Below, in pieces: positions 16,375 to 26,768 of a DNA stretch of 64,000 nucleotides (position 1 is the first letter of the stretch; every line of letters starts with the position of its first letter). A program made the position numbers and the translations under genes. This DNA is from Pseudanabaena mucicola FACHB-723. GTDB lineage: Bacteria; Cyanobacteriota; Cyanobacteriia; Pseudanabaenales; Pseudanabaenaceae. The notes below the pieces were generated by a model. It was given only the letters and a program-made list of their open reading frames with translations. It was not told where the DNA came from and searched no databases. Where the stretch lies: assembly GCF_014696385.1 (NCBI RefSeq), contig NZ_JACJQB010000001.1, positions 291,797 to 355,796 of the forward strand. The letters are read 5' to 3'.

Positions 16375-16536
16375 ATGAGAAAAATAGACACCGAGTACAA
16401 GGAGAAATCCATAAAATGCCCATACTGCCAAAGCCAAAAGAGCATTAAAAACAGTAAACATTGCTATCAAGACTGCAAAGATACCTAAAAATTACCTATG
16501 CAAGGAATGCTGCAAAAGATTCAGTAAAAGCACAAG
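16375..16536 (+). pseudogene. Frameshifted zinc-ribbon fragment, probably the 5' remnant of an IS1-like transposase gene
   Basis: From the ATG at 16375 the first frame encodes KCPYCQSQKSIKN and ends in TAA at 16488. One frame over, from 16484, the sequence continues as NYLCKECCKRFSKSTR. Joined, the two make CPxC-x~25-CxxC followed by RFSK, the zinc-ribbon layout at the start of many IS1-like (InsA) and related transposases. A single indel near 16480 would explain the break. Downstream (16537-16741) nothing recognisable remains. The terminal repeats of an IS were not found, so the identity is tentative. Confidence 0.4.
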
Positions 16537-16741
16537 AACGATAATGTTAATACTGAGAACATCAGCAAGTATCGTATCTTTGGAACTAAAGATGGGGAGT
16601 GAAAGAATGGAGACTAGAACCAGTGGAGGATTTTTAGAAAGATTTCATGCCAGCGAGGGGTTTTCTTCAAAAACTGGTTTACTCGCTGTTGTTACTGCGA
16701 TACTTGATCTTTCAATAGAATGTACCGTGCAATACATAAGA

Positions 16742-16783
16742 TTAAAAAAAGAGAGTCCGCTGATGCGAACTCTCTTTTTTTAA
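16742..16783 (-). terminator. Rho-independent terminator of the rpoBC1C2 operon
   Basis: TTAAAAAAAGAGAGT (16742-16756), 12-base loop, ACTCTCTTTTTTTAA (16769-16783). A perfect 15-bp stem adjoining the rpoC2 stop at 16784; read on the minus strand it ends in a T-run. Confidence 0.85.
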
Positions 16784-19700
16784 TTAATCTTCATCATCAA
16801 AATCATCATCTTCATCGTCTTCATCATCTTCAAACTCCACATCATCATCTACTAGCTCATCATCAAAGCTACGACGACTGCGAGGCTTATCAATAACGCG
16901 AATTGGCTCAATCCGAGGCTCAATGATTTGATAATTACGCGCAGTATTGTCATCAATGATCACATCATCCGCTTCTTCGTCATAGCCAAGATCTGGTTCA
17001 TAGCCAGTCTCAACATCCACAATTGGCGTATCGTAAGCATTGAAACCAGTACCCGCAGGAATCAGACGACCAATAATCACGTTCTCCTTCAATCCGCGCA
17101 ACCAGTCAGACTTACCTTCGATCGCGGCTTCCGTGAGAACACGTGTGGTTTCTTGGAAACTAGCTGCGGAGATAAAGCTGTCAGTATTCAAACTTGCTTT
17201 GGTAATGCCCATCAATACAGGTGTGTAATCCGCAGGCGCACCACCAGTGATTTCCATTGCTTCGTTGATTTGCTCAACTTGATGGAGTTCAACAAGCTCA
17301 CCAGGCAGACGGGTAGTGTCACCACCATCCTCAATCCGCACCTTCGATGTCATCTGCTTAACGATTACCTCAATGTGCTTATCGGAAATATCTACACCCT
17401 GTGATTGATAAACCGACTGAACTTCATTCATCAAAAATTCTTGAACCTTTTGCAATCCAATCAGAGCGGCTTGGCGTACACCAAGGGATTCCTTGTAAGC
17501 GTGGAAATAGATATCAAGAATATCATGGGGATTAGCAGGCCCATCGGTAATTGCTTCACCTGCTGATACATGCTGACCATCGGAGATAATTACACTTTGA
17601 CCAGCATTGAATGAGTAATCATCATCAACAATACCGTCATCGCCAACAATGCGTACTTCAGGATTATCATCAGAGTCATAGGTAACTTGAGCAGTACCCG
17701 ATACCCGTGCAAGTACACACATTTCCTTCGGTTTACGTGCTTCAAGGAGTTCTTCAATCCGAGGTAGACCTTGGATAATATCGCCAGTTTTAGCACGCTC
17801 GAACACTAGCAATGCAATGTTGTCACCACGTTGCACAAGGTCAGCATCATGGATCTGCAACAATGCGCCTGGAGATACCAGATACGGACGACCGATACGG
17901 AATACAACTGTGCCGTTTTCGACCTTGAGAACTTGCCCTGATTCTTCGGTAATTACACCTTGCCCAATTTCATCCCCAGATCGCAACAAATCTCCAGGTT
18001 GAACAGTGGGATTAGGACAGGTTGTTGTAATACAATCTGCTTCTGTAACTACTAGCAAGCGGCGAACTATTTCCGAGCCTTGGCGAATTCCACGAATCTG
18101 GCCTGCTTTCTTACAAAGAATTTCGGTGCGAGCAACGACAGCACCAGGATCAATGCGATCGCCATCATTTACCAGCAAACGGGTGCGGGAATTAGTATGA
18201 GCAGGATCTCCAGAAGTATCTTGACGAATTACTAGAGACTCCAAAATTACTAATTGCAGACGTAGGCTACCAGGATCACTCTCGTTAGGAATAAACTCAA
18301 TATCAGCCGCCAATTGAGGTGCATCAGTGTCAACTTCCAGCAATAGCTGAGTTTTCAATAGCTCAACACTATCAATCGCTTTAACGCGATCGCCATCTTT
18401 GTAAGGAATACGCTGTACAGCACGTAAGCCAATTGAACGACCTTCTTGATTAACTGATTCTTGGCTAGGAACCGTCGGTACATCAGGAACTTGGTACTCT
18501 TCAACAGGACGTAACAGTAACGCAGGCCCTTCAGTTGAATCCAGATATTCCACATAACGGAGTTCAGGTGAAGTTAACCCTGGCATAATCTCGGTACCTG
18601 GTTGAGCTAAAGTTCCATTCTTTTGCATGGCAGTTTGCGGATCATCAACCAAGTGTAAATCCCCTGGCTTGATCACAATTTCACGCAAAATGTCATTTTT
18701 TTGGAATACTTCAACCACTCCTGCGGTTTGGCTAAAGATATCTTTGACGACTTCAGTACCAGCTTCAATAAACTGGTTTTCTTCCACCATCAACAACGAA
18801 GCGTCTTTGTTAACTTCATGGGTTTCTTCAGGAACCCATAGTAAAGTTCCGCCCTTGACGACTTCATATCCCTGTTTGCCCTTGCTGCGCTTTGCAACTT
18901 CCACACCCGCAAACTTGATAATACCGCCACTCTTAGTGTGATAAGTATCATCAATCAATTCGGCAACTACTTGATTGTTAGTAAGTTTGGTTCCAGGGGA
19001 AGCCTTGAGCGAGAAGCTTTGTCCACCTTGGGTTTCGAGAACATAATGTTCACGCCCTTGGTAGCTTTCTTCCTTAACGATCGCTTGATCCAGTACCACT
19101 GAAGCAGTAATAATCTCAACTTCACGGTTATGGCGGCTATCTTCTTCGCTAAGGCGAACGACCCCTCCATGCTCGGTGATCAAGCGAGTTTCTGCTAATA
19201 CATCACCTTCAGTGACATAGGCTTCATTTTTGACAGTCGGTTCCGCAGTTGGTGGCAAGTCATAGACTTCACCCGCTAAAACCCACACCCGTCCCTTTTC
19301 ACCGCGAGCTACATAACTAGTATTACCTTGACGATCTTTCTTCTCTTCGATTGCCAAATCCGAAAACAAGACCTCACCTGCTAGACCAGTATTTAGGGCT
19401 TTAGTTGCCTTCTCCGTAGTTTTACGCGAAGTCTTACCTGTTGCCGAAACCTCAGCCATCATCTGAGACTTAGTAACTTTCTCTCCATCGCGAACTAACA
19501 GAGTTGAACCTTGGGTCACTGCATAACTGCGCTTACCTTCAGAACCTTCCAGACTAAAGTCACCATTAGATTCGACGATAAACGCATCTTCACCGTGACG
19601 AGTCCGCATTGGACGTACTTTTAGCTTCTTGCTATACTTGACCGTGCCATCAAAAGGAGCACGTTGTTGTTCCGCAACTTCCCCCGTAAATACACCACCA

Positions 19701-20761
19701 GTGTGGAAGGTACGCATGGTTAGCTGTGTTCCGGGTTCACCGATGGACTGAGCCGCAATAATGCCAACGGCCTCACCGATGTCAACAAGTTCTGCATGAG
19801 CCAAACTCCAGCCATAGCACATCTGACAAACCGATCGCGTCGATTCGCAGGTAAAGGCAGAACGCACACAGACTTCTTCAACACCAGCTTTTTGAACCGC
19901 CAAGGATAGATCTTCGGAAATCTCTTGGTTACGCATGACGATTACTTCGCCCGTTTGTGGATCAACAATGTCCTCGGCCGCCACACGACCAAATAGGCGA
20001 TCGGATAGCTTGATCAGGGTCTTTTCCCCATCACGCATCGCTTTGAGCTTAATACCACGAGTTGTACCACAATCATTTTCGCGGACGATCACATCCTGAG
20101 ATACGTCTACCAAACGACGAGTCAAGTATCCAGAGTCGGCCGTCCGTAACGCTGTATCTACCAGTCCCTTACGCGCACCATAGGATGAGATGATGTACTC
20201 CGTAACCGTCAAACCTTCGCGGAAATTAGTTTTAATTGGCAAGTCAATAATTTCCCCTTGGGGATCTGCCATCAAGCCACGCATACCGACTAGCTGACGC
20301 ACCTGTGAGATATTGCCACGAGCTCCAGAGAACGCCATCATATAGACAGAGTTGAGCGGATTGTTACTGCGGAAGTTTTTAACTACTTCATCCTTGAGGT
20401 TTTCATTGGCAACATTCCATGTATCAATGACCTTTTGGAATCTTTCTACTTCCGTGATTTCGCCTCTTGTATAGCGGCTTTCCGTAGCCTCAATTTCCTG
20501 CTCAGCCGCAGCTAGTAGAGCTTTCTTGGTGGCAGGCACTTGCAAATCATCAATACTAATTGACACCCCCGCCTGTGTCGCATAGCGAAAGCCCAATTCT
20601 TTTAGTTTGTCAGCAACATGGGCAGCGCTGGTTGTACCGTAGTGAGTAAAAGCCCAAGCAATCAACTTTTTGAGTTGTCCCTTATCAATGGTGCGATTGA
20701 TAAAACGCTGAGGTTGGGTTTCAGCAGGCGAATCAGTGCTGATAGTGGTGAAATCTGCCAT
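16784..20761 (-). CDS. rpoC2: RNA polymerase beta-prime subunit (C-terminal part)
   Basis: Carries the C-terminal half of bacterial beta-prime, which in cyanobacteria is a separate subunit. It has 1325 residues, normal for the family because the trigger loop is interrupted by a long array of sandwich-barrel-hybrid motifs (about residues 330-980). Visible landmarks: [14 protein letters not shown] at the start, the second Zn site with Cys in [14 protein letters not shown] and [11 protein letters not shown], the trigger-loop start [20 protein letters not shown] (about 336-355), and the distal part [25 protein letters not shown] (about 1185-1210). The C-terminus is a run of Asp/Glu (about the last 27 residues). 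Last gene of the operon, 117 bases after rpoC1. Confidence 0.98.
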   Translation of the reverse strand: MADFTTISTDSPAETQPQRFINRTIDKGQLKKLIAWAFTHYGTTSAAHVADKLKELGFRYATQAGVSISIDDLQVPATKKALLAAAEQEIEATESRYTRGEITEVERFQKVIDTWNVANENLKDEVVKNFRSNNPLNSVYMMAFSGARGNISQVRQLVGMRGLMADPQGEIIDLPIKTNFREGLTVTEYIISSYGARKGLVDTALRTADSGYLTRRLVDVSQDVIVRENDCGTTRGIKLKAMRDGEKTLIKLSDRLFGRVAAEDIVDPQTGEVIVMRNQEISEDLSLAVQKAGVEEVCVRSAFTCESTRSVCQMCYGWSLAHAELVDIGEAVGIIAAQSIGEPGTQLTMRTFHTGGVFTGEVAEQQRAPFDGTVKYSKKLKVRPMRTRHGEDAFIVESNGDFSLEGSEGKRSYAVTQGSTLLVRDGEKVTKSQMMAEVSATGKTSRKTTEKATKALNTGLAGEVLFSDLAIEEKKDRQGNTSYVARGEKGRVWVLAGEVYDLPPTAEPTVKNEAYVTEGDVLAETRLITEHGGVVRLSEEDSRHNREVEIITASVVLDQAIVKEESYQGREHYVLETQGGQSFSLKASPGTKLTNNQVVAELIDDTYHTKSGGIIKFAGVEVAKRSKGKQGYEVVKGGTLLWVPEETHEVNKDASLLMVEENQFIEAGTEVVKDIFSQTAGVVEVFQKNDILREIVIKPGDLHLVDDPQTAMQKNGTLAQPGTEIMPGLTSPELRYVEYLDSTEGPALLLRPVEEYQVPDVPTVPSQESVNQEGRSIGLRAVQRIPYKDGDRVKAIDSVELLKTQLLLEVDTDAPQLAADIEFIPNESDPGSLRLQLVILESLVIRQDTSGDPAHTNSRTRLLVNDGDRIDPGAVVARTEILCKKAGQIRGIRQGSEIVRRLLVVTEADCITTTCPNPTVQPGDLLRSGDEIGQGVITEESGQVLKVENGTVVFRIGRPYLVSPGALLQIHDADLVQRGDNIALLVFERAKTGDIIQGLPRIEELLEARKPKEMCVLARVSGTAQVTYDSDDNPEVRIVGDDGIVDDDYSFNAGQSVIISDGQHVSAGEAITDGPANPHDILDIYFHAYKESLGVRQAALIGLQKVQEFLMNEVQSVYQSQGVDISDKHIEVIVKQMTSKVRIEDGGDTTRLPGELVELHQVEQINEAMEITGGAPADYTPVLMGITKASLNTDSFISAASFQETTRVLTEAAIEGKSDWLRGLKENVIIGRLIPAGTGFNAYDTPIVDVETGYEPDLGYDEEADDVIIDDNTARNYQIIEPRIEPIRVIDKPRSRRSFDDELVDDDVEFEDDEDDEDDDFDDED

Positions 20762-20878
20762 GGTATTAAGCTGTTAAATAATCTTTTGAGTAATTAATCT
20801 GGAGAATCTATAAGTCCCACTTTGATTAAGAGAGACTTATAGATGTTTCTCCTTACAAAACAAGGACTAAGGTGGAGT

Positions 20879-22915
20879 TTAGCTAGCTAGAGATTCATAA
20901 ATCGCTTGATTGAAAATCACACGACCCGCACTAGTTTTGATGTATTGAGAAATCAATCCACCTTCAGCATCTTCACGAATACGGCGAAATTCAAATTCTT
21001 TTACTTTTGTACCGTCCTCTAAAACTGTAACCTTTGGCTCTTCATTTTCCTTAGCTTCACCTTGACCTTCAACGATGCCCTCAAATCTCACCCAAACATT
21101 TGCATGGATATCAATTTCACCTTGCTCGTATGCCATCACCACATCATTGAAGTTGGAGAAATAACGCCCCAGTCCTTTTTGCTTATATGGATTTTCGGTG
21201 GTGAGATAGTAACAACCCAAAACCATATCTTGGCTGGGAGTCACAATCGGACGACCTGTTGCAGGAGAAAGGATATTGTTAGAAGCCAACATCAACAGAC
21301 GAGCTTCAGCTTGGGCCTCGATCGATAATGGTACGTGAACTGCCATCTGGTCACCGTCAAAGTCAGCGTTAAACGCAGGACAGACTAGGGGGTGTAATTG
21401 AATCGCACGACCACTTACTAGTAATGGTTCAAAAGCTTGAATACCTAAACGGTGCAATGTCGGAGCACGGTTCAGCATAACGGGGTGTTCGCGGATCACA
21501 TCCTCAAGAACATCCCAAACGGCTGGATCGTTACGCTGGATCAATTTCTTTGCAGCTTTGATGTTATTCACCAAACCTGTTTTAATCAAACGATGAATTA
21601 CAAAGGGCTGGAATAGCTCGATCGCCATTTCCTTAGGCAAACCGCATTGGTGAATCTTGAGGTTAGGACCAACGACGATAACGGAACGACCAGAGTAGTC
21701 AACCCGTTTACCGAGCAAGTTTTGACGAAAACGACCTTGCTTACCTTCGATGATGTCAGACAGAGACTTAAGTGGACGGTTATTTGCGCCAACTACAGTC
21801 CGACCACGGCGACCGTTATCGATGAGAGCGTCTACCGCTTCTTGCAACATCCGTTTTTCGTTACGGACGATAATTTCAGGCGCAAGAATTTCTTGGAGCC
21901 TTGCTAAACGGTTGTTACGGTTGATCACGCGACGATAGAGATCATTCAAGTCGCTAGTGGCAAAGCGTCCACCATCAAGCTGTACCATCGGGCGCAAATC
22001 TGGCGGGATTACAGGAATAACATCTAATACCATCCAGTCTGGCTTAGAGCCTGTTGCTACAAAGTTATCAACCACACGTAAACGTTTGATCAGTTTGGCG
22101 CGTTTTTGCCCCTTAGAATTTTCAATATCATTACGGAGTCGCTCGGCTTCCTTTTCGAGATTGATATTTTGGAGTAATTGCTTGATTGCTTCAGCCCCAA
22201 TTCCTACTTCAACGCCATCTAGGACTGGATCTTCGGCATAAATTTGATCCTCAAGATCAATCCATTGATCCTCAGAAAGTAATTGCTTATAGCTAAGACC
22301 ATAGGCGCTGGCGATCGCTTCGCCAGCTTCTACTACTTTGCCTTCGGAAACTGTGGACACATGCTTAGGATGCAGATGGTAAGATCTCTCAATCCCATCA
22401 ACACCACGAATACGAATTTCGCTACTATTGACGGAGACAATTACACCATCAACCTCAGATTGAATGCCAGGATTAAGGACAACGTAGGCATTAAAGTAAA
22501 CAATTTGCTCAACATCACGCAAGGGGATATCTAGCAAAGTTGCCATATAGCTAGGAATACCCTTGAGATACCATACATGGGTAACGGAGGCAGCTAGCTT
22601 AATGAAGCCCATGCGATGGCGACGAACTCTTGATTCGGTTACTTCTACGCCGCAACGTTCGCAAACGATGCCACGATGGCGCACACGCTTATACTTGCCA
22701 CAGTGACACTCCCAATCCTTTGCAGGACCAAAAATTCGCTCACAGAATAAGCCATCCATTTCGGGCTTAAGTGTGCGGTAGTTAATAGTCTCAGGTTTTG
22801 TGACTTCGCCAACCAAACTGCCATTTGGTAGGACTCTCTCGCCCCATTTACGAATGCGATCGGGTGATGCCAAGCCAATCTTGACATAGTCAAATCGCTG
22901 TTCCACTTTCGCCAT
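20879..22915 (-). CDS. rpoC1: RNA polymerase gamma subunit (N-terminal part of beta-prime), with an extra insertion
   Basis: Carries the clamp, the first zinc site (C70, C72, C85, C88) and the catalytic loop [16 protein letters not shown], whose three Asp residues hold Mg2+. The rudder and bridge-adjacent blocks ([40 protein letters not shown]) are intact. The protein has 678 residues, about 50 more than the usual ~625 for cyanobacteria. The surplus maps to residues ~151-206 (bases ~22298-22465), where a beta-rich stretch ([20 protein letters not shown] onward) separates [11 protein letters not shown] from [12 protein letters not shown]. These two blocks are nearly adjacent in the relatives I know. 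There is no frame break, so it is a true in-frame insertion. Confidence 0.97.
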   Translation of the reverse strand: MAKVEQRFDYVKIGLASPDRIRKWGERVLPNGSLVGEVTKPETINYRTLKPEMDGLFCERIFGPAKDWECHCGKYKRVRHRGIVCERCGVEVTESRVRRHRMGFIKLAASVTHVWYLKGIPSYMATLLDIPLRDVEQIVYFNAYVVLNPGIQSEVDGVIVSVNSSEIRIRGVDGIERSYHLHPKHVSTVSEGKVVEAGEAIASAYGLSYKQLLSEDQWIDLEDQIYAEDPVLDGVEVGIGAEAIKQLLQNINLEKEAERLRNDIENSKGQKRAKLIKRLRVVDNFVATGSKPDWMVLDVIPVIPPDLRPMVQLDGGRFATSDLNDLYRRVINRNNRLARLQEILAPEIIVRNEKRMLQEAVDALIDNGRRGRTVVGANNRPLKSLSDIIEGKQGRFRQNLLGKRVDYSGRSVIVVGPNLKIHQCGLPKEMAIELFQPFVIHRLIKTGLVNNIKAAKKLIQRNDPAVWDVLEDVIREHPVMLNRAPTLHRLGIQAFEPLLVSGRAIQLHPLVCPAFNADFDGDQMAVHVPLSIEAQAEARLLMLASNNILSPATGRPIVTPSQDMVLGCYYLTTENPYKQKGLGRYFSNFNDVVMAYEQGEIDIHANVWVRFEGIVEGQGEAKENEEPKVTVLEDGTKVKEFEFRRIREDAEGGLISQYIKTSAGRVIFNQAIYESLAS

Positions 22916-22953
22916 ACGTTACAACGTCCTTAAATTAAGTTCTTTAGGTTGAA

Positions 22954-23140
22954 AGCTGTTAGCTATTAGCGGTTAGCTTTTAGCTTTTTTATGATTGAAT
23001 TGTGCTAGCTTGCATTGCGTAGCAAATCGCTGAATTGCAGCACCAAACTTGAGTTAGCTATTAAGGTTTAGCATTTAGCTATTAGCGTTTAGCTTGGATA
23101 TTTCAAAAGCTAACAGCTAATAGCCAACCGCTAACAGCTA
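22954..23140. repeat. TTAGCT/AGCTAA repeat blocks between rpoB and rpoC1
   Basis: Three blocks of short degenerate units: 22954-22987 (AGCTGTTAGCTATTAGCGGT...), 23053-23095 (TTAGCTATTAAGGTTTAGC...) and 23105-23140, which is the inverted form (AAAAGCTAACAGCTAATAGC...). The outer blocks can pair over about 28 bases into a very large stem. The whole 229-base spacer between rpoB and rpoC1 consists of little else. The same units fill the groES-groEL spacer at 58114-58225. Confidence 0.75.
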
Positions 23141-23144
23141 ATTA

Positions 23145-26100
23145 CTAATCATCATCCTCATCAAAGTTAATATCACTTCGATAGGCTGACTCATAGGTTG
23201 GACGGTTTGGAGTGCGGCGCGAGCCAGTGTCCACCATCAAATCCACTTCTGTATCTTGGTTACTACCATCTTCGGAGAGTTTGTGAACTGAAACATCTAA
23301 GCAAAGAGACTGAAGTTCGCGTACCAAAACCTTGAAGGATTCAGGTGTACCAGGACGAGGAATTGCATGTCCCTTAACGATCGCATTGAGCGCTTCATTA
23401 CGTCCCGTCATATCGTCAGACTTGACTGTGAGCAATTCTTGAAGAATATAAGCCGCACCGAAAGCTTCCAGTGCCCATACTTCCATTTCTCCAAAGCGCT
23501 GACCACCCTGTTGAGCTTTACCACCGAGAGGTTGCTGGGTAACTAGAGAGTAAGGACCAGTCGAACGTGCGTGAATCTTGTCATCGACGAGGTGAACTAG
23601 TTTCAGCATATAAGCCTTACCAACGGTCACAGGCTGATCGAATGGCTCACCAGTACGTCCGTCATAGACTGTCAATTTACCGGGGAAACCATCATTGAAG
23701 ATCCAGTCTTTGCCAGTGTGGTTACGGGCATGTTCTAGCTGACCATGTACCAACTCGCGAGAAGCCTCTTCACCGTACATTTCATCAAAAGGTACGATCT
23801 TAAAGCGGGCATTCAAGTTTTCCGCAGCCCAACCGAGCAAGCATTCAAACACCTGTCCGACGTTCATCCGAGAAGGCACACCTAGAGGGTTCAATACGAT
23901 GTCAAGAGGAGTACCATCGGGCAAGAAAGGCATATCTTCCTTCGGTAGAATGCGGGAAATAATGCCCTTGTTGCCGTGACGACCTGCCATCTTATCGCCG
24001 ACTTGGATCTTGCGCTTTTGAGCAACATAGACACGAACAACCATGTTTGCCCCCGGAGGAAGCTCATCGCCTTGTTCGCGAGTAAATACGCGCACATCAA
24101 CGACACGACCCTTTTCACCGTTGGGTACACGCAAAGAGTTATCTCTTACATCCCTAGCTTTTTCACCAAAGATTGCTCTTAACAGCTTTTCTTCAGGTGG
24201 CTGATCAGATTCACCCTTAGGTGTGACCTTACCGACAAGGATTTCTCCAGAACTTACCCAAGCGCCAATGCGGATAATGCCCTGCTCATCAAGGTTACGT
24301 AGAGAGTCTTCACCAACGTTCGGAATTTCACGGGTGATTTCTTCGGGACCTAACTTGGTTTGACGCGCCTCAATTTCGTATTTTTCAACGTGAATCGAGG
24401 TGTAAACGTCATCAATTACGAGACGCTCATTAATCAAAATTGCGTCTTCGTAGTTGTAGCCTTCCCAAGGCATATAGGCAACCAGAATGTTCTGACCGAG
24501 GGCGATTTCACCACCTTCAGTTGCGGAGCCATCAGCAAGCACTTGCCCTGCTACGACCGTATCGCCAACCCATACCAGAGGACGCTGATTTAAGCAGGTA
24601 TCTTGGTTTGATCGCTGATATTTTTGCAGACGGTAGATGCTTTCCAGTCCAGTATCATCAGCTTTAACGCGAATTTCATCGGCAGAGACATAGGAGACTT
24701 CACCTGTGACTCGCGAGACGATTACCATCCCTGAGTCACGCGCAGCTTGAGCTTCGAGTCCAGTACCAACGAGAGGACGCTCAGGACGCAAGAGAGGAAC
24801 CGCTTGACGTTGCATGTTCGATCCCATCAGGGCGCGGTTAGCATCATCATGCTCAAGGAACGGAATCAGCGATGTTGCTACCGAGATGATCTGTACAGGA
24901 GAAACTGCAACATAGTCAATTTCTTCAGGTGTTGCTGTACCCCATTCTTGGCGGTAACGAATCGGTACAATTTCGTTAAAAATGTAACCGTCATCGTTAG
25001 TGGCTACGTCACCAGGAGCTACGCGGAATTCATCTTCTTCATCGGCAGTCATGTATACAGGTTCTTCGTTCTTGAGAACTTTGCCATTTTCGACTGCGTA
25101 ATAAGGGGTTTCGATGAAGCCGTATTGATTCACACGAGCGTGAGTTGCCAAGGAACCGATCAGACCTGCGTTAGGTCCTTCAGGAGTCTCAATAGGGCAG
25201 ATGCGACCATAGTGGCTAGGGTGAATATCTCGTACCGCAAAGCCTGCGCGTTCACGGGTCAAACCACCAGGACCAAGGGCGCTAAGACGACGCTTGTGGG
25301 TCAACTCAGCTAGGGGATTGGTCTGATCCATAAACTGAGATAGTTGGCTAGAACCAAAGAATTCTTTGATCGCGGCTACTAGTGGTTTGGGGTTAACCAA
25401 GGATGCAGGTGTTAATGCATCAACATCAGAGACAGTCATCCGTTCGCGAATGATCCGTTCTAGACGGTTTAAGCCAACACGAACTTGGTTTTGCAGTAGT
25501 TCACCAACTGACCTGACGCGACGGTTGCCTAAGTGGTCAATGTCGTCGATTTCACCGATATCAAATTTGAGGTTGATTAGGTAGTTAATCGCGGTGAGAA
25601 TATCCTTCTCGGTCAATACCCGCATCGTGTCAGGGGTATTTAAGCGCAATTTCTTATTGAGCTTGTAACGTCCAACCTTTCCGAGGTCATAACGTTTGGG
25701 GTCAAAAAAGCGCGATCGCAAGAGTTCACGACCACCCGACTCGGTAGGTGGCTCACCCGGACGGAGCTTGCGATAAAGCTCTTTCAGTGCCTCGTCTTCG
25801 TCGAACTGACCTTCTTTATCAATTGTTTTCTGGAAATACTCACGGTGAGTAAGCGCATCAAGAATTTCCGCATCACTTAAGCCGATCGCTTTAAGTAATA
25901 CCTGTGCGGAAAGTTTACGAGTTTTGTCAATGCGTACCCATACAAGATCATTCTTGTCGGTTTCAAACTTGAGCCATGCACCTCGGTTAGGAATCAGGCT
26001 AGCGTTGTAGGTACGGCGACCGTTCTTGTCAATCTCTTGCTTGTAATAAACCCCAGGGCTACGGACAATCTGATTGACGATGACTCGCTCAGCGCCATTG

Positions 26101-26447
26101 ATGATAAAGGTTCCACGATCTGTCATCAGTGGCAGATCGCCAATAAAAACTTCTTGCTCTTTTATCTCTCCTGTTTCTTTATTAATAAGCCTTGTGGGAA
26201 CGTACATCTGTACGGCATAGGTGGCATCCCGACGTTTGGACTCATCAACACTATATTTTGGACGCTTGAGTTTATAATCTTTGGCAATAAAATGGAGTTC
26301 CATTTTGCCCGTATAATCTGTAATCGGTGAGAAACTCTCAAGCTCTTCAATAAGTCCTTCTTCTAGGAACCATCGAAAACTCTCCCGCTGGATTTCTACA
26401 AGATCTGGTAGAACGAAGGCAGGAGTAACAAGAGTAGGCTTATTCAT
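23145..26447 (-). CDS. rpoB: RNA polymerase beta subunit
   Basis: Second-largest catalytic subunit, 1100 residues, the normal cyanobacterial length. Landmarks: the N-terminal lobe start ([20 protein letters not shown]), the rifampicin-pocket region ([20 protein letters not shown], then [20 protein letters not shown]), [20 protein letters not shown], the flap, and the C-terminal [20 protein letters not shown] and [20 protein letters not shown]. Residues in the rifampicin cluster look wild type (D, H, R and S of the QFMDQ...HKRRLSALG segment). The C-terminus is acidic (INFDEDDD). First gene of the operon, with a good promoter upstream. Confidence 0.98.
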   Translation of the reverse strand: MNKPTLVTPAFVLPDLVEIQRESFRWFLEEGLIEELESFSPITDYTGKMELHFIAKDYKLKRPKYSVDESKRRDATYAVQMYVPTRLINKETGEIKEQEVFIGDLPLMTDRGTFIINGAERVIVNQIVRSPGVYYKQEIDKNGRRTYNASLIPNRGAWLKFETDKNDLVWVRIDKTRKLSAQVLLKAIGLSDAEILDALTHREYFQKTIDKEGQFDEDEALKELYRKLRPGEPPTESGGRELLRSRFFDPKRYDLGKVGRYKLNKKLRLNTPDTMRVLTEKDILTAINYLINLKFDIGEIDDIDHLGNRRVRSVGELLQNQVRVGLNRLERIIRERMTVSDVDALTPASLVNPKPLVAAIKEFFGSSQLSQFMDQTNPLAELTHKRRLSALGPGGLTRERAGFAVRDIHPSHYGRICPIETPEGPNAGLIGSLATHARVNQYGFIETPYYAVENGKVLKNEEPVYMTADEEDEFRVAPGDVATNDDGYIFNEIVPIRYRQEWGTATPEEIDYVAVSPVQIISVATSLIPFLEHDDANRALMGSNMQRQAVPLLRPERPLVGTGLEAQAARDSGMVIVSRVTGEVSYVSADEIRVKADDTGLESIYRLQKYQRSNQDTCLNQRPLVWVGDTVVAGQVLADGSATEGGEIALGQNILVAYMPWEGYNYEDAILINERLVIDDVYTSIHVEKYEIEARQTKLGPEEITREIPNVGEDSLRNLDEQGIIRIGAWVSSGEILVGKVTPKGESDQPPEEKLLRAIFGEKARDVRDNSLRVPNGEKGRVVDVRVFTREQGDELPPGANMVVRVYVAQKRKIQVGDKMAGRHGNKGIISRILPKEDMPFLPDGTPLDIVLNPLGVPSRMNVGQVFECLLGWAAENLNARFKIVPFDEMYGEEASRELVHGQLEHARNHTGKDWIFNDGFPGKLTVYDGRTGEPFDQPVTVGKAYMLKLVHLVDDKIHARSTGPYSLVTQQPLGGKAQQGGQRFGEMEVWALEAFGAAYILQELLTVKSDDMTGRNEALNAIVKGHAIPRPGTPESFKVLVRELQSLCLDVSVHKLSEDGSNQDTEVDLMVDTGSRRTPNRPTYESAYRSDINFDEDDD

Positions 26448-26514
26448 GCACTAATGACTGCAGTTTTAGTGGGCGGAGTACATGTCAAGACATACGTCAA
26501 GACATAAGCACATA

Positions 26515-26544
26515 ATCATATCCTGTCTTTCTTTTAATTGTCAA
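26515..26544 (-). promoter_or_regulatory. Promoter of the rpoBC1C2 operon
   Basis: Read on the minus strand: TTGACA (26544-26539), 18-base spacer, TATGAT (26520-26515). Expected initiation near 26508 gives a leader of about 60 bases. Two direct copies of GTCAAGACATA (26484-26494 and 26496-26506) lie in the start of this leader. The rest of the region up to gcvP (26545-26768) shows no gene; a TTTGTAATAA direct repeat occurs near 26634-26655. Confidence 0.75.
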
Positions 26545-26768
26545 GCAATTCTGATATTCATTTGACGAGTGCTGCGGTTGATACCTTCTTGTTATGCGTA
26601 GCACAAGCTATGCTGAACTACTGACTTAACACTTTGTAATAAGTTTGTAATAACATAGGGATTGGGTTTGCCGATCAATTGTCTTCTGCACTCAACACAA
26701 CGCCATAGCTGCAATCAATTGCGATCGCAATTAGCCGCCCAAATTTTCTTCACCACAAACAGAATCGT

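Noticed and set aside
16544..16783. 79-codon frame between GntR and rpoC2
   Set aside because: It ends in the rpoC2 terminator and is the tail of the frame-shifted remnant; the composition does not suggest a protein.
16928..17404. 158-codon plus-strand frame antisense to rpoC2
   Set aside because: It mirrors codon structure of rpoC2; composition rich in Ile/His/Arg is typical of antisense shadows.
24747..25313. 188-codon plus-strand frame antisense to rpoB
   Set aside because: Same reason: a mirror of conserved rpoB codons, with no recognisable protein features.
26448..26768. Possible glycine riboswitch before gcvP
   Set aside because: No paired-aptamer core could be recognised; the region is explained by the rpoB promoter and short direct repeats.
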